Positions 47,260 through 56,519 of a stretch of DNA of 64,000 nucleotides are shown here, in pieces. The stretch is taken from the NCBI RefSeq assembly GCF_034387475.1, contig NZ_JAXCIL010000002.1:558001-622000 (forward strand). Reading direction: 5' to 3'. A program made the position numbers and the translations under genes. Position 1 is the first letter of the stretch; each line of letters starts with the position of its first letter. The DNA comes from Pseudomonas sp. Teo4 (GTDB taxonomy: Bacteria > Pseudomonadota > Gammaproteobacteria > Pseudomonadales > Pseudomonadaceae). The notes beneath the pieces were generated by a model. It saw only the letters and a list, made by a program, of their open reading frames with translations. It had not been told where the DNA came from and did not search any database.

Positions 47260-50200
47260 ATGACGCCTACCCCGCAGAGCCAGCCGGTGCACTACACCAC
47301 CATCGCCAGCAAGACCCCGCCCTGGATGAAGGCGGCGCCCCAGCAAACGCTGCAGGCGCTACGCGAGGCACTCAACCAAGCCCCCGCCACCCTTGAGCAG
47401 GCCTGTCGGCGGCAGCCCGAAGTGGCCAAGGCATTGGCCCAGGAGCATCAGGCGTTCAGGGACAGCAAAGCCGATGTGACACAACTGTTCGCGCAACTGC
47501 CCAGCATCGACGCCTTCGCTACCAAGAAACTGAGCGAAGCGATCAAGACCACCTTCGGGCTGGACCTCGACGTCAACAACACCTACCTGTACGACGCCCT
47601 GGCCCACAACCACTGGCGCCAGACCGGCAAGACCACGCCCGAGCGCTTCGTCAGGTCACTGAAGCAGCATGCCTTGCAGAACTTCGAGGTGTCAGCTACC
47701 CAGGCCGGCGGCCTGGATGTGGCCATGCCGCCCATGCGTTCGGCGATCCTCGACGCGCACGGCTACCAGAACGGCCCACCCTTCAATAATGTCGTGAACA
47801 TCGAACCCACGGCGTTCGCTACGCTGTGTCGGAAACTGGACATCGGCGGCCAATACTTCAAGCTGCTGGACACGCTCTACTACCCCGAACCTACACGGGG
47901 CGAGTCCAAGTTCGAGGCCCAGGCCCAGGTGCTCGACAGGCTCGGGCGTCTCGAGCTGTCAGCGTTCAGGCAGAGCCTGCACCTGGCCGCTCTGCTGGGA
48001 GCGATCGAAAAACCCCACTACCAAGCCGTGCTGAACACGCCGTTTGAAACCAAGGCCGAGGCTGCCTCGCCCCAGGCGACGTTCAGCTTCCTGACGCTGT
48101 GGGGCGTCGAGCTGACAGGGATGATGCTGATCAGCTTCGCGGCAAGCACGTCCCTGGTGCTGTACAACCCACACGACAGGACATCTGCCATTCGCGAGTT
48201 CCGCTCGCTTGATGCGCTGAGAACCCACCTGCGTGATCGCTTCCAGCAAGACACGAACGCGATCTCCATGCACATCCCGGATGCGCGCAAGGCCGAACTG
48301 CAAGAGAAGCTGCTGGACCTGCTCATGCCGCGCACCTTCACGCTCAAGAACATCTACGAGCGGGTAGCCGACAAGCAGGCCGTGCTGCCTATCGCCCCCC
48401 GTGAACTGACCAGGCCGTTGCGCGCCGAGCTGATCTACCAGGCGTATACCCGACGCCGGGACGATGCCATCTACCATGCCGTGCCCACCCGGGCCATGGA
48501 TGCGAAGACCACCCAAGCACGCCTGGCCTACTTCGAATCGCTGGCCTTCAATGCGCTGACGCTGGTTGGCCTGGCAGTGCCCGAGGTCGGCTACCTGATG
48601 CTGGCCGCCACTGCTCTGCAACTGAGTTACGAGGTTTATGAAGGCCTCGAAAGCTGGGCGAACGACGACCGGCAACAGGCATTCGACTACCTGATGGACG
48701 TGGTCGAGAACGTGGCCTTGCTGACCTTGGCCGAAGGTCTCGGCGGCGCCATCAAGGCGGAGCTGGCCGCCCGGCTGCAAGTGCCCGTGCAAATGCCCAC
48801 GTTCATCGAGCAACTGCAGGAGGTCGAGGTTGCAGAGGGTGACAGCCGCCTGTGGCAACCCGACCTGACGCCTTATGCCCAGCAGGTCAGCCTGCCGCTG
48901 GACGCGTCAGCAGATGCGCAGGGATTGCGCCACCACCAGGGAAAAACCTGGCTGGTTCTGGACGGCAAGACCTACGCGGTCAAGTCATCGGCCAGCAACG
49001 GCGAATACCGCATCGAACACCCCGACAGGGCGCACGCCTACCAGCCGCCATTGCGCCACAACGGTGCCGGGGCCTGGCTGCACGCCCTGGATAAACCCAC
49101 ACAATGGCAAGGCCTGCAGCTGTTTCGCCGGCTCGGGCACCTGACGGACGGTTTCGACGATGCGACCGCCGTGAACATTCTGCGCGTCAGTGGCATCGAC
49201 GAAGGCGTGCTGCGTCGGGTGCTGAGCGAAAACCAGGCGCTCCCCGCCCCGCTGCTCGATACCCTGCAACGCTTCAAGTTGGACCAGCAGGTCATGCAGG
49301 ATCTGGCCGACGCCACACCGCATGCGCGCCAGGTAGCGTTCGACCAGCGCTACGGCCTGTTGCCGGTCAGCCAGGCACCCGGCGCGGCCATGCTGCACCA
49401 CCTCTACCAGCGGTTGCCCACGGCGTGCATCGACGAGCTGCTGAACAGCGCCACGGCGGCCGAGCGCCAGCTGTTGACCACCGGCAAAGTGCCCAGGCGC
49501 CTCGGCGATGAAATACGCCTCTACCTGCAGCAGGTACGCCTGAACCGTGCCTATGAGGGGCTGTACCTGCACGCGGTAAGCAACATTGACACCGAGCGCC
49601 TGGTACTGCATGCCCTGCCACGGTTGCCAGGCTGGTCCGAGGCCACCACGATCGAATTACGCAAAGGCGTGCTGCCTGCCGAGCGAATCGACGCCATCGG
49701 CGCACACGATCACCCCGACGCAGTCATCACCCACACCGCCAACGGCTACCAGGTGTCGTCCGCTCAAGCCAGCCAGCCGCTTCTGTACCCAACCTTCTAC
49801 GAGGCTGCGTTCGCGGCACTTCCAGACGCTCAACGAGCACGCCTTGCCGAGGCCGGCATAATCGACGCCACTACCCTCGGCAACGCGATCAGGCAAGCCC
49901 CACCGCTGCCGCGCTGGGCGCTGCGCAAGGCCCTGAAAATGCAGCGCCCGGGCCCAAGGTCGCCAATGCGCCTCGCCGATGGCCGCCTCGGCTATCGCTT
50001 GAGTGGCGAGGGCAAGCTTGGCGAAGACCAGGCCCGGGCAACCCTGCTCCAGCAACTTGATGACCTGACCCTGGCACCAGAATTCAGCGTCACCTCCGAA
50101 CAGATTCTGAGCGCACTGGAAGCCGCCGGTCGGCCTGTAGAGCAGGTGCGCCAGCGCATCACTCAGCTGTTCGCCGAGCGCCGGGAACTGCAGCGAAGCC

Positions 50201-52770
50201 TGGACAGCGCCTTCGAAGGCCCTGGCGCCATCACCGGGTTGGGCGCGCGGCGCGCCAGCCGCGAGGCGATCAGCGCGGCGTTGTGGCGCCACTGGCTGTA
50301 CAACGCAGTGCCCGAGCTCGATGAGGAATCGGGCACGCTGCGTCTGCACGACATGCACATTGCCGAATTCCCCCAACACCTGCCGGACTTCGTCACATCC
50401 CGGGTCAGCCGCCTGCAACTGCACAGCGTCAACCTCGACCATGCCGGCGACGGCAGCCTCGGGCCAGCGCAGTTCGACGCGCAGTTGAGCAGGCTGTTCC
50501 GGCACTTCCCGAGCCTGGAACAACTGGAAGTCGAACGCGACTACCGGGCCAACGCCCCCGCCTCCGAGTTCGCCAACAGCCTGGCGTTGATGCTCAGAAG
50601 CTTTCCGCAGCTGGGCGAATTGCGCCTGATCAACCAGAACCTCGAGCTGTTTCCCCTGGACTTGGAACGGTTCGCCTCGCGGGAGCAGTTGCGTCGGCTG
50701 GACCTGAGCGGCAACACCTTGGCGCCGTTGGCCAACTTCAGTTTCCCCGACTTGCAACTCGGTTACCTGGGCCTGGAGCGCATGCAGTTGCAGAACTGGC
50801 CCGACTGGCTCAACAGCGCAGCCCTGGAGCGAGTGGCGGCCTTGTCGCTACGTGACAACGACCTGGTGCGCGTCCCGGCGTTCCTCAGCCAAGGCGCCGC
50901 CCACGCCACCCACACCAGCGACATCGCGTTGCAAGGCAATCCGCTGTCCCCGGCCCAGGTAAACAACCTGTTCTTCAGCCAGGAGGGCAACCAGCACCGA
51001 TTCAGCTTCGGCCTGGATGCGAACCCCGACATCGAACACTACACCTCGCTACGCCGGCAGCTGCAGCAATGGGCAGATGCCGCCGAGCAGGAACCGCATA
51101 GCCGGCAGCAAGTGGCACAAGCCATCCTCGAACTGCGCCAGCAACGCATTCGCGGCAACAGCTTCGCCCCCTTGGTGCTGAGCGACATCCGCCTGGAGGA
51201 CTTCCCGAGCGAGATTTTTCAACCTTTCTACCTGAATGTCGAAAGTGTGACGCTGATGCGCGTGCAAACCTCGCTCCAGCAACTGGAGGCGTTCGTGCAA
51301 CGTTTTCCCGCGCTGAACGAGCTGACGTTGAACGGCCATGTCCAACCGTTGCAAGGCCTGCCCCCAATATTCGGCCAATTGTCGTCGCTCAGACGCTTGA
51401 GCCTGATCGACCAGGGCCTTGAAATCGACCAGCAGACGCTGGATACGCTCGCTAGCCTGCCCAGCCTGAACAGCCTGGATATTTCCGGCAACCACCTGCG
51501 GCCGGGGCTACAAGAACCCGCCGGCGCGGCGACACGGGTGCGCGAACTGCACCTGCGAAACCTCCAGCTGGACGCATGGCCCGACTGGCTGGAAGAGTGG
51601 ATGCCCAGAAACGTCCTGGACCTGCGCTTCAACCAGCTGACGACCCTGCCGCAATGGCTGCTGGAAAACCCCGTCAGGCGCACGCGCTCAACCAACATCC
51701 TGCTCGAAGGCAACCCGCTGAGCCATGACACCATGCGCACGGCCCACCTGTCGCAACGCGCCGACCGTACCTATTTCTTCGACATGGATCTGCCGTTTGA
51801 AATCCTCAACCTCACGCCCCCGGAATCGGAGCTGGGCTCAAACTATTCCGGCAGTTTCGGCCCGCCAAGCATCGGTACCCCGCACCGCCACGGCTCCGCG
51901 CCCTGGTGGCAGAACATCGGCATCGACAGCCGGCCATGGCTGGAGAGCCTGCCGGTAGCGGACCGCCTCAGGCTTGCGCAGACCTGGCAAAGCCTCGAGC
52001 AGAGCAGCGATGCGCCCTACCTGCTGCAACTGGTCGCCAGGCTGACCGCCTCCCGCGCCTACCGCGAGCCCGCGACCCAGAGTGACCTGGTTGCACGGGT
52101 CTGGCGTGTTCTGCAGCGGGCGGCCGAAGACGCTGAGGAACGTATTACCTACGATGCGATGGCGACCGATGCCATTCAGTCAGGCACTTGTGCCGATGGG
52201 GTGCTGGTGCAGTTCCAGCAAATAGAAATGCAATGCATCACCAGCGAGGCCCTGCGCCATGCCGCGCCGGGCATGCGTGAGCGCAGCCTGTTCGCCACGC
52301 TGCGCGGGCTGTACCGGCAACAGGCACTCGACCGCATCGCCATCGAGAACAGTGAGGGCCGCGACGCGGCGGAAGTGCGCCTGGCCTACCATCGTGATGC
52401 GGCGAACCGCCTGGAGCTGCCATCGCCTGCGGACCCGATGGTGTATCCGTTCGGTTTTGCCGGTGACGAACTGGAACGGGCCATCGGCCGTGTCCTGGCC
52501 GCTGAGCAGGGAGACGAGTTCCTGGCCTACGCCCGCGACTGCAGCTTCTGGAACGAGTACCTGCACGAGGCCTACGCCGATGATTTCCAGCGTATCGAAA
52601 GCACGTTCCGCGAAGCGGTCAACCGATTGGATGACAGCGGCGATCTCTCGCCAGCCCACCTGAGCCGAATTCGCGAACTCGAAACACAGAAGGCAGAAGA
52701 CATCCGGCAATTGCTCGACCGCTTGACCGAGCGGGCGCGCGAACGTGGTGTACCGCCGCGGGATGCATGA
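47260..52770 (+). CDS. Giant effector-like protein: toxin-type N-terminus, leucine-rich repeats, NEL E3 ubiquitin ligase domain
   Basis: 1836 residues. The N-terminal half (about 1-1000) resembles the dermonecrotic-toxin/DUF6543 type region of large Pseudomonas proteins and contains a hydrophobic helical hairpin near 428-460 (AFNALTLVGLAVPEVGYLML). Leucine-rich repeats run about 1025-1505 (LRRLDLSGNTLAPL, LNSLDISGNHLRPG, VLDLRFNQLTTLPQWL). The C-terminus (about 1555-1836) is a NEL domain like IpaH/SspH: catalytic Cys1644 in CADGVLVQF, then LYRQQALDRIA, EVRLAYHRDAANRLELP and FWNEYLHEAY, in IpaH order. Such domains transfer ubiquitin onto host proteins. No secretion genes or signal peptide are nearby. 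It starts at ATG 47260 with AAGGA upstream. A lone accessory gene between core operons; codon use looks host-like. Confidence 0.87.
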   Translation: MTPTPQSQPVHYTTIASKTPPWMKAAPQQTLQALREALNQAPATLEQACRRQPEVAKALAQEHQAFRDSKADVTQLFAQLPSIDAFATKKLSEAIKTTFGLDLDVNNTYLYDALAHNHWRQTGKTTPERFVRSLKQHALQNFEVSATQAGGLDVAMPPMRSAILDAHGYQNGPPFNNVVNIEPTAFATLCRKLDIGGQYFKLLDTLYYPEPTRGESKFEAQAQVLDRLGRLELSAFRQSLHLAALLGAIEKPHYQAVLNTPFETKAEAASPQATFSFLTLWGVELTGMMLISFAASTSLVLYNPHDRTSAIREFRSLDALRTHLRDRFQQDTNAISMHIPDARKAELQEKLLDLLMPRTFTLKNIYERVADKQAVLPIAPRELTRPLRAELIYQAYTRRRDDAIYHAVPTRAMDAKTTQARLAYFESLAFNALTLVGLAVPEVGYLMLAATALQLSYEVYEGLESWANDDRQQAFDYLMDVVENVALLTLAEGLGGAIKAELAARLQVPVQMPTFIEQLQEVEVAEGDSRLWQPDLTPYAQQVSLPLDASADAQGLRHHQGKTWLVLDGKTYAVKSSASNGEYRIEHPDRAHAYQPPLRHNGAGAWLHALDKPTQWQGLQLFRRLGHLTDGFDDATAVNILRVSGIDEGVLRRVLSENQALPAPLLDTLQRFKLDQQVMQDLADATPHARQVAFDQRYGLLPVSQAPGAAMLHHLYQRLPTACIDELLNSATAAERQLLTTGKVPRRLGDEIRLYLQQVRLNRAYEGLYLHAVSNIDTERLVLHALPRLPGWSEATTIELRKGVLPAERIDAIGAHDHPDAVITHTANGYQVSSAQASQPLLYPTFYEAAFAALPDAQRARLAEAGIIDATTLGNAIRQAPPLPRWALRKALKMQRPGPRSPMRLADGRLGYRLSGEGKLGEDQARATLLQQLDDLTLAPEFSVTSEQILSALEAAGRPVEQVRQRITQLFAERRELQRSLDSAFEGPGAITGLGARRASREAISAALWRHWLYNAVPELDEESGTLRLHDMHIAEFPQHLPDFVTSRVSRLQLHSVNLDHAGDGSLGPAQFDAQLSRLFRHFPSLEQLEVERDYRANAPASEFANSLALMLRSFPQLGELRLINQNLELFPLDLERFASREQLRRLDLSGNTLAPLANFSFPDLQLGYLGLERMQLQNWPDWLNSAALERVAALSLRDNDLVRVPAFLSQGAAHATHTSDIALQGNPLSPAQVNNLFFSQEGNQHRFSFGLDANPDIEHYTSLRRQLQQWADAAEQEPHSRQQVAQAILELRQQRIRGNSFAPLVLSDIRLEDFPSEIFQPFYLNVESVTLMRVQTSLQQLEAFVQRFPALNELTLNGHVQPLQGLPPIFGQLSSLRRLSLIDQGLEIDQQTLDTLASLPSLNSLDISGNHLRPGLQEPAGAATRVRELHLRNLQLDAWPDWLEEWMPRNVLDLRFNQLTTLPQWLLENPVRRTRSTNILLEGNPLSHDTMRTAHLSQRADRTYFFDMDLPFEILNLTPPESELGSNYSGSFGPPSIGTPHRHGSAPWWQNIGIDSRPWLESLPVADRLRLAQTWQSLEQSSDAPYLLQLVARLTASRAYREPATQSDLVARVWRVLQRAAEDAEERITYDAMATDAIQSGTCADGVLVQFQQIEMQCITSEALRHAAPGMRERSLFATLRGLYRQQALDRIAIENSEGRDAAEVRLAYHRDAANRLELPSPADPMVYPFGFAGDELERAIGRVLAAEQGDEFLAYARDCSFWNEYLHEAYADDFQRIESTFREAVNRLDDSGDLSPAHLSRIRELETQKAEDIRQLLDRLTERARERGVPPRDA

Positions 52771-52796
52771 CGGGCCGGTGGTGACCCGCCGGCCCG
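52771..52796 (+). terminator. GC-rich hairpin between the NEL gene and hutG
   Basis: CGGGCCGG (52771-52778) and CCGGCCCG (52789-52796) form a perfect 8-bp stem with a 10-base loop, directly after the NEL gene stop and 8 bases before the convergent hutG stop. The T-tract is weak. Confidence 0.6.
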
Positions 52797-52803
52797 TTGC
52801 GCA

Positions 52804-53604
52804 TCACCGATAACGTTCGCGTGCCCAGCCCAGCGCCGTCTCCAGCAGGTGCTTCAAGACCTGCTGGGTAGGCTGGGCCAGGTCCTCGCGGTAGGCGAAC
52901 GGCTCGCTTTCCTCCATGTACGTGGACTGGGCCAACTCCAGCTGCACCGCATGAATGTCCCTGGCCGGGTCGCCATAGTGGCGGGTGATGTGGCCGCCTT
53001 TGAAGCGGCCATTTAGCACATGGCTGTAGTCCTGTGCCTGGCCACACACACCTTTCAGGCGCTCGGCCAGTTGCGGGTCGCAACTGGCACCGTTGAACGT
53101 CCCCAAGTTGAAGTCCGGCAGCTTGCCCTCAAACAGGTGTGGGATGAGCGAGCGGATCGAGTGGGCATCCCACAACAACGCGTAGCCGAAGGTTTCGCGC
53201 AGGCGCGCCAACTCACTCTTGATGGTGTCGTGGTAGGGGCGCCAGATGAGCTCGAGGTAGGTCTTGCGCGCCTCGGCAGAGGGTTCCATCCCCTCTTTGA
53301 ACAGTGGCTCACCTTCGAACAGGGTCGAGGGATACAAGCCAGTGGTCGCTCCGGCATACAGCGGTTTGTCGTCTTCCGGCCGATTCAGGTCGATGACGAA
53401 GCGCGAATACTCCGCCGCCACCACGCTCGCACCCAGTTCGCGGGCGAAGTCATACAGCTGCGGGATATGCCAGTCGGTATCGGGCAGGCAGCGTGCCGGC
53501 TCCACCAGGCCATCGCGCACCTCGGGGGTGAGCTTGAGGCCGGCGTGGGGCATGCTGATCAGCAAGGGCAAACTGCCCTGGTGGAAACTCAGTACCTTGT
53601 CCAT
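52804..53604 (-). CDS. hutG: N-formylglutamate deformylase
   Basis: This 266-residue HutG hydrolyses N-formyl-L-glutamate to glutamate and formate, the last step of the five-step Pseudomonas histidine pathway. The FGase family motifs are PLLISMPHAGLKL (zinc His), DWHIPQLYDFA, DLNRPEDDKPLY, ALLWDAHSIRS and GRFKGGHITRHYG. It starts at ATG 53604 with GAGGCGAG upstream; the longer open frame has no similarity. It is the last gene of the cluster, 10 bases after hutI. Confidence 0.95.
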   Translation of the reverse strand: MDKVLSFHQGSLPLLISMPHAGLKLTPEVRDGLVEPARCLPDTDWHIPQLYDFARELGASVVAAEYSRFVIDLNRPEDDKPLYAGATTGLYPSTLFEGEPLFKEGMEPSAEARKTYLELIWRPYHDTIKSELARLRETFGYALLWDAHSIRSLIPHLFEGKLPDFNLGTFNGASCDPQLAERLKGVCGQAQDYSHVLNGRFKGGHITRHYGDPARDIHAVQLELAQSTYMEESEPFAYREDLAQPTQQVLKHLLETALGWARERYR

Positions 53605-53614
53605 CTCGCCTCGC

Positions 53615-54820
53615 TCAATTGGATATCTCATGGCCCTTGCGCACCACGCGCTTGGGCAGGTCGCCACCAAGCCAGTAGGCCAGGTCGGCGGGGCGCTCGA
53701 TCTGCCAGGCAACGAAGTCCGCCACCTTGCCGGCCTCCAGCGAACCGTGGCTGTCGCCCAGGCCCAGCGCTGTGGCGGCATGCACGGTGACCCCTGCCAA
53801 CGCTTCTTCCGGGGTCATGCGGAACAGCGTACAGCCCATGTTCAACATCAGCCGCAGCGATAACCCTGGCGAAGTACCGGGGTTGAGGTCGCTGGCCAAG
53901 GCGATTTTCACACCATGGCGGCGCAGCGCATCCATCGGCGGCAACTGGGTCTCGCGCAGGAAGTAGAAGGCGCCCGGCAGCAGCACGGCAACGGTGCCGG
54001 CCTTGGCCATGGCGATGGCATCGTCCTCGGTCATGAACTCCAGATGATCCGCCGACAACGCCTGATAACGTGCCGCCAGGCTGGAGCCGTGCAGCGACGA
54101 CAGTTGTTCGGCATGGAGTTTGACCGGCAAGCCCAGCTCATGCGCCTTGATGAACACCCGCTCGACTTGTTCAGGTGAAAACGCCAGGTGCTCGCAGAAG
54201 GCATCCACCGCATCCACCAGCCCTTCCTGAGCCAAAGCCGGCAGCATCTCGCCACAGATGTGCGCGATGTAGTCGTCCGCCCTGCCGACATATTCCGGTG
54301 GCAATGCATGGGCAGCCAGGCAGGTGGTGCGCACGGCCAACGGCAGTTCTTCGGCCAGGCGCCGCGCCACGCGCAGCATCTTGCGCTCGTTGGCAAGGTC
54401 CAGGCCGTAGCCGGATTTGATCTCGAGGGTCGTCACGCCATCGCGCATCAGCGCCTGCACCCGCTGACGGGCACTGGTGAACAGCTCATCCTCACTGGCT
54501 GCGCGGGTAGCCCGCACGGTGCTGGCAATGCCCCCACCCTGTGCGGCGATTTCGGCATAGCTCACGCCCTGCAGGCGCTGCTCGAACTCGCCGCTGCGGT
54601 TGCCACCGAACACCGCGTGGGTGTGGCAGTCGATCAACCCCGGGGTGACCCAGGCGCCGTTCAGGTCTACCGTGCGGGTAATCTCGAACACCGGCAGGTC
54701 GGCACGCGGGCCGATCCATTCGATCAGGCCGGCATTGCTGACAATGGCCGCGTCCTCGATGATCGAGTAGCTGCCCTGGGCCATGGTTGCCGCGTGGCAG
54801 TGCTGCCAGAGGGTTCTCAT
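53615..54820 (-). CDS. hutI: Imidazolonepropionase
   Basis: A 401-residue amidohydrolase that opens the imidazolone ring to formiminoglutamate, the third step of histidine degradation. The metal motif is [16 protein letters not shown]. Further ligands lie in [17 protein letters not shown] and the catalytic Asp in [35 protein letters not shown] is the family signature. It starts at ATG 54820. A degenerate type B REP pair separates it from hutH upstream. Confidence 0.96.
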   Translation of the reverse strand: MRTLWQHCHAATMAQGSYSIIEDAAIVSNAGLIEWIGPRADLPVFEITRTVDLNGAWVTPGLIDCHTHAVFGGNRSGEFEQRLQGVSYAEIAAQGGGIASTVRATRAASEDELFTSARQRVQALMRDGVTTLEIKSGYGLDLANERKMLRVARRLAEELPLAVRTTCLAAHALPPEYVGRADDYIAHICGEMLPALAQEGLVDAVDAFCEHLAFSPEQVERVFIKAHELGLPVKLHAEQLSSLHGSSLAARYQALSADHLEFMTEDDAIAMAKAGTVAVLLPGAFYFLRETQLPPMDALRRHGVKIALASDLNPGTSPGLSLRLMLNMGCTLFRMTPEEALAGVTVHAATALGLGDSHGSLEAGKVADFVAWQIERPADLAYWLGGDLPKRVVRKGHEISN

Positions 54821-54856
54821 ATACAGACTCCGTAATTAGCGATACTGCAATTGCAG

Positions 54857-54946
54857 CCATCGCCGGCCAGCCGCCCCCCACAGGTTCCCCTCTGCACTCA
54901 AGGGTGATGCTGTGCCTGTGGGAGCTGGCTTGCCAGCGATTGGGCC
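54857..54946. repeat. Degenerate REP pair (type B) between hutH and hutI
   Basis: CCATCGCCGGCCAGCCGCC at about 54857-54875 and the inverse GGGAGCTGGCTTGCCAGCGAT at about 54920-54940 resemble the type B core but carry several differences. It lies inside the hut gene cluster and may modulate hutI-hutG expression. Confidence 0.7.
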
Positions 54947-54966
54947 GCAAAGCGGCCCCAACAACC

Positions 54967-56499
54967 TCAAAGGCTTGGCAGAACACCGGTTGGCAGCAGG
55001 CCGGTCAGCTTGCCTTCTGCCAGCAACGCACTGGCCATCTCAATGTCCGGCGAGAAGAACCGGTCGCGGTCATAGTGCGGCACCTCACGGCGCAGCACCT
55101 GGCGTGCCTGCTCCAGCTTCACCGAGGTCTTCAACCCTTCGCGCAGGTCCAAGCCCTGACAGGCCCCCAGCCATTCGATGGCCAGCACGCCACGGGTGTT
55201 TTCCGCCATTTCCCACAAACGCTTGCCGGCAGCCGGGGCCATGGACACATGGTCTTCCTGGTTGGCCGAGGTCGGCAGGCTGTCGACACTGTGCGGGTGC
55301 GACAGGGCCTTGTTTTCGCTGGCCAACGCAGCGGCGGTGACCTGGGCGATCATGAAGCCGGAGTTGACCCCGCCGTTTTCCACCAGGAACGGCGGCAGCT
55401 GGGACATGTGCTTGTCCATCATCAGCGAGATGCGACGCTCGCTCAGTGCACCGATCTCGGCAATCGCCAAGGCGATGTTGTCCGCGGCCATGGCCACTGG
55501 CTCGGCATGGAAGTTACCGCCAGAAATCACATCGCCTTCGGCAGCGAACACCAGTGGGTTGTCGGACACGGCATTGGACTCGACCGCCAGGACTTCGGCA
55601 GCCTGACGCAACTGGGTCAGGCAGGCGCCCATGACCTGAGGTTGGCACCGCAGGGAGTATGGATCTTGAACCTTGCCGCAGTTCTGGTGCGAGCGCGACA
55701 CCTCGGTGGATTCGCTCAGCAGGTCCCGGAAGCAAGCGGCAGTGTCGATTTGCCCGCGCTGGCCGCGCGCGGCATGGATGCGGGCATCGAACGGCGCCCG
55801 CGAGCCAAGTGCAGCTTCCACGGTCAGACCACCACAGGCGATGGCCGCAGCGAACAGGTCCTCGGCCTGGAACAGCCCACGCAGCGCGTAGGCGGTGGAG
55901 GCCTGGGTGCCGTTGAGCAGCGCCAAGCCTTCCTTGGCAGCCAGGGTCAGCGGCTCCAGGCCGGCAACGGCCAGGGCCTCGCTAGCCGGCAGCCATTCAC
56001 CTTTGTAGCGCGCCTTGCCTTCACCGAGCAGCACCAGCGACATGTGCGCCAGTGGCGCCAGGTCACCGGAAGCGCCGACCGACCCCTTGAGCGGAATGTG
56101 CGGGTAGACCTCGGCGTTGACCAAGGCAATCAACGCATCGATGACCTTGCGGCGAATGCCGGAGAAGCCACGGCTCAGGCTGTTGATCTTCAGCACCATG
56201 ATCAGCCGCACCATGGCGTCGTCCAGCGGTGCGCCGATACCGGCAGCGTGGGACAGCACCAGCGAGCGCTGCAGGTTTTCCAGGTCATGGCTGGCGATAC
56301 GGGTCGAGGCCAGCAGGCCAAAGCCGGTGTTGATGCCGTAGGCGGTGCGGTCCTCGGCAATGATGCGCTCGACACAGGCGACGCTGGCATCGATACCGGC
56401 GTCGGCGCTGGGGTCCAGGCTCAATTGCACGGGTGCGTGGTGAATCCGGCGCAGTTGGGCCAGGGTCAGGCTGCCGGGAACGAGTTTCAAAGCTTCCAT
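54967..56499 (-). CDS. hutH: Histidine ammonia-lyase (catalytically complete copy)
   Basis: A 510-residue enzyme that deaminates L-histidine to urocanate, the first pathway step. The MIO-forming tripeptide is intact in [14 protein letters not shown] (Ala-Ser-Gly at about 143-145). Other active-site residues of the P. putida enzyme are present: Tyr in [10 protein letters not shown], His in [10 protein letters not shown], Asn in LLNGTQ, Gln/Tyr/Arg in VQDPYSLRC, Phe in GGNFHAEP and Glu in NQEDHVSM. The start is ATG 56499 with AAGGAG eight bases upstream; the longer frame is antisense noise. It lies 20 bases downstream of the MIO-less paralogue. Confidence 0.96.
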   Translation of the reverse strand: MEALKLVPGSLTLAQLRRIHHAPVQLSLDPSADAGIDASVACVERIIAEDRTAYGINTGFGLLASTRIASHDLENLQRSLVLSHAAGIGAPLDDAMVRLIMVLKINSLSRGFSGIRRKVIDALIALVNAEVYPHIPLKGSVGASGDLAPLAHMSLVLLGEGKARYKGEWLPASEALAVAGLEPLTLAAKEGLALLNGTQASTAYALRGLFQAEDLFAAAIACGGLTVEAALGSRAPFDARIHAARGQRGQIDTAACFRDLLSESTEVSRSHQNCGKVQDPYSLRCQPQVMGACLTQLRQAAEVLAVESNAVSDNPLVFAAEGDVISGGNFHAEPVAMAADNIALAIAEIGALSERRISLMMDKHMSQLPPFLVENGGVNSGFMIAQVTAAALASENKALSHPHSVDSLPTSANQEDHVSMAPAAGKRLWEMAENTRGVLAIEWLGACQGLDLREGLKTSVKLEQARQVLRREVPHYDRDRFFSPDIEMASALLAEGKLTGLLPTGVLPSL

Positions 56500-56519
56500 G
56501 TGCAAGCTCCTTGATGTGT

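Noticed and set aside
54787..56514. Plus-strand frame of 575 codons over hutH
   Set aside because: It is antisense to intact hutH. The start of the frame lies in a REP-containing spacer and no protein family is recognisable.
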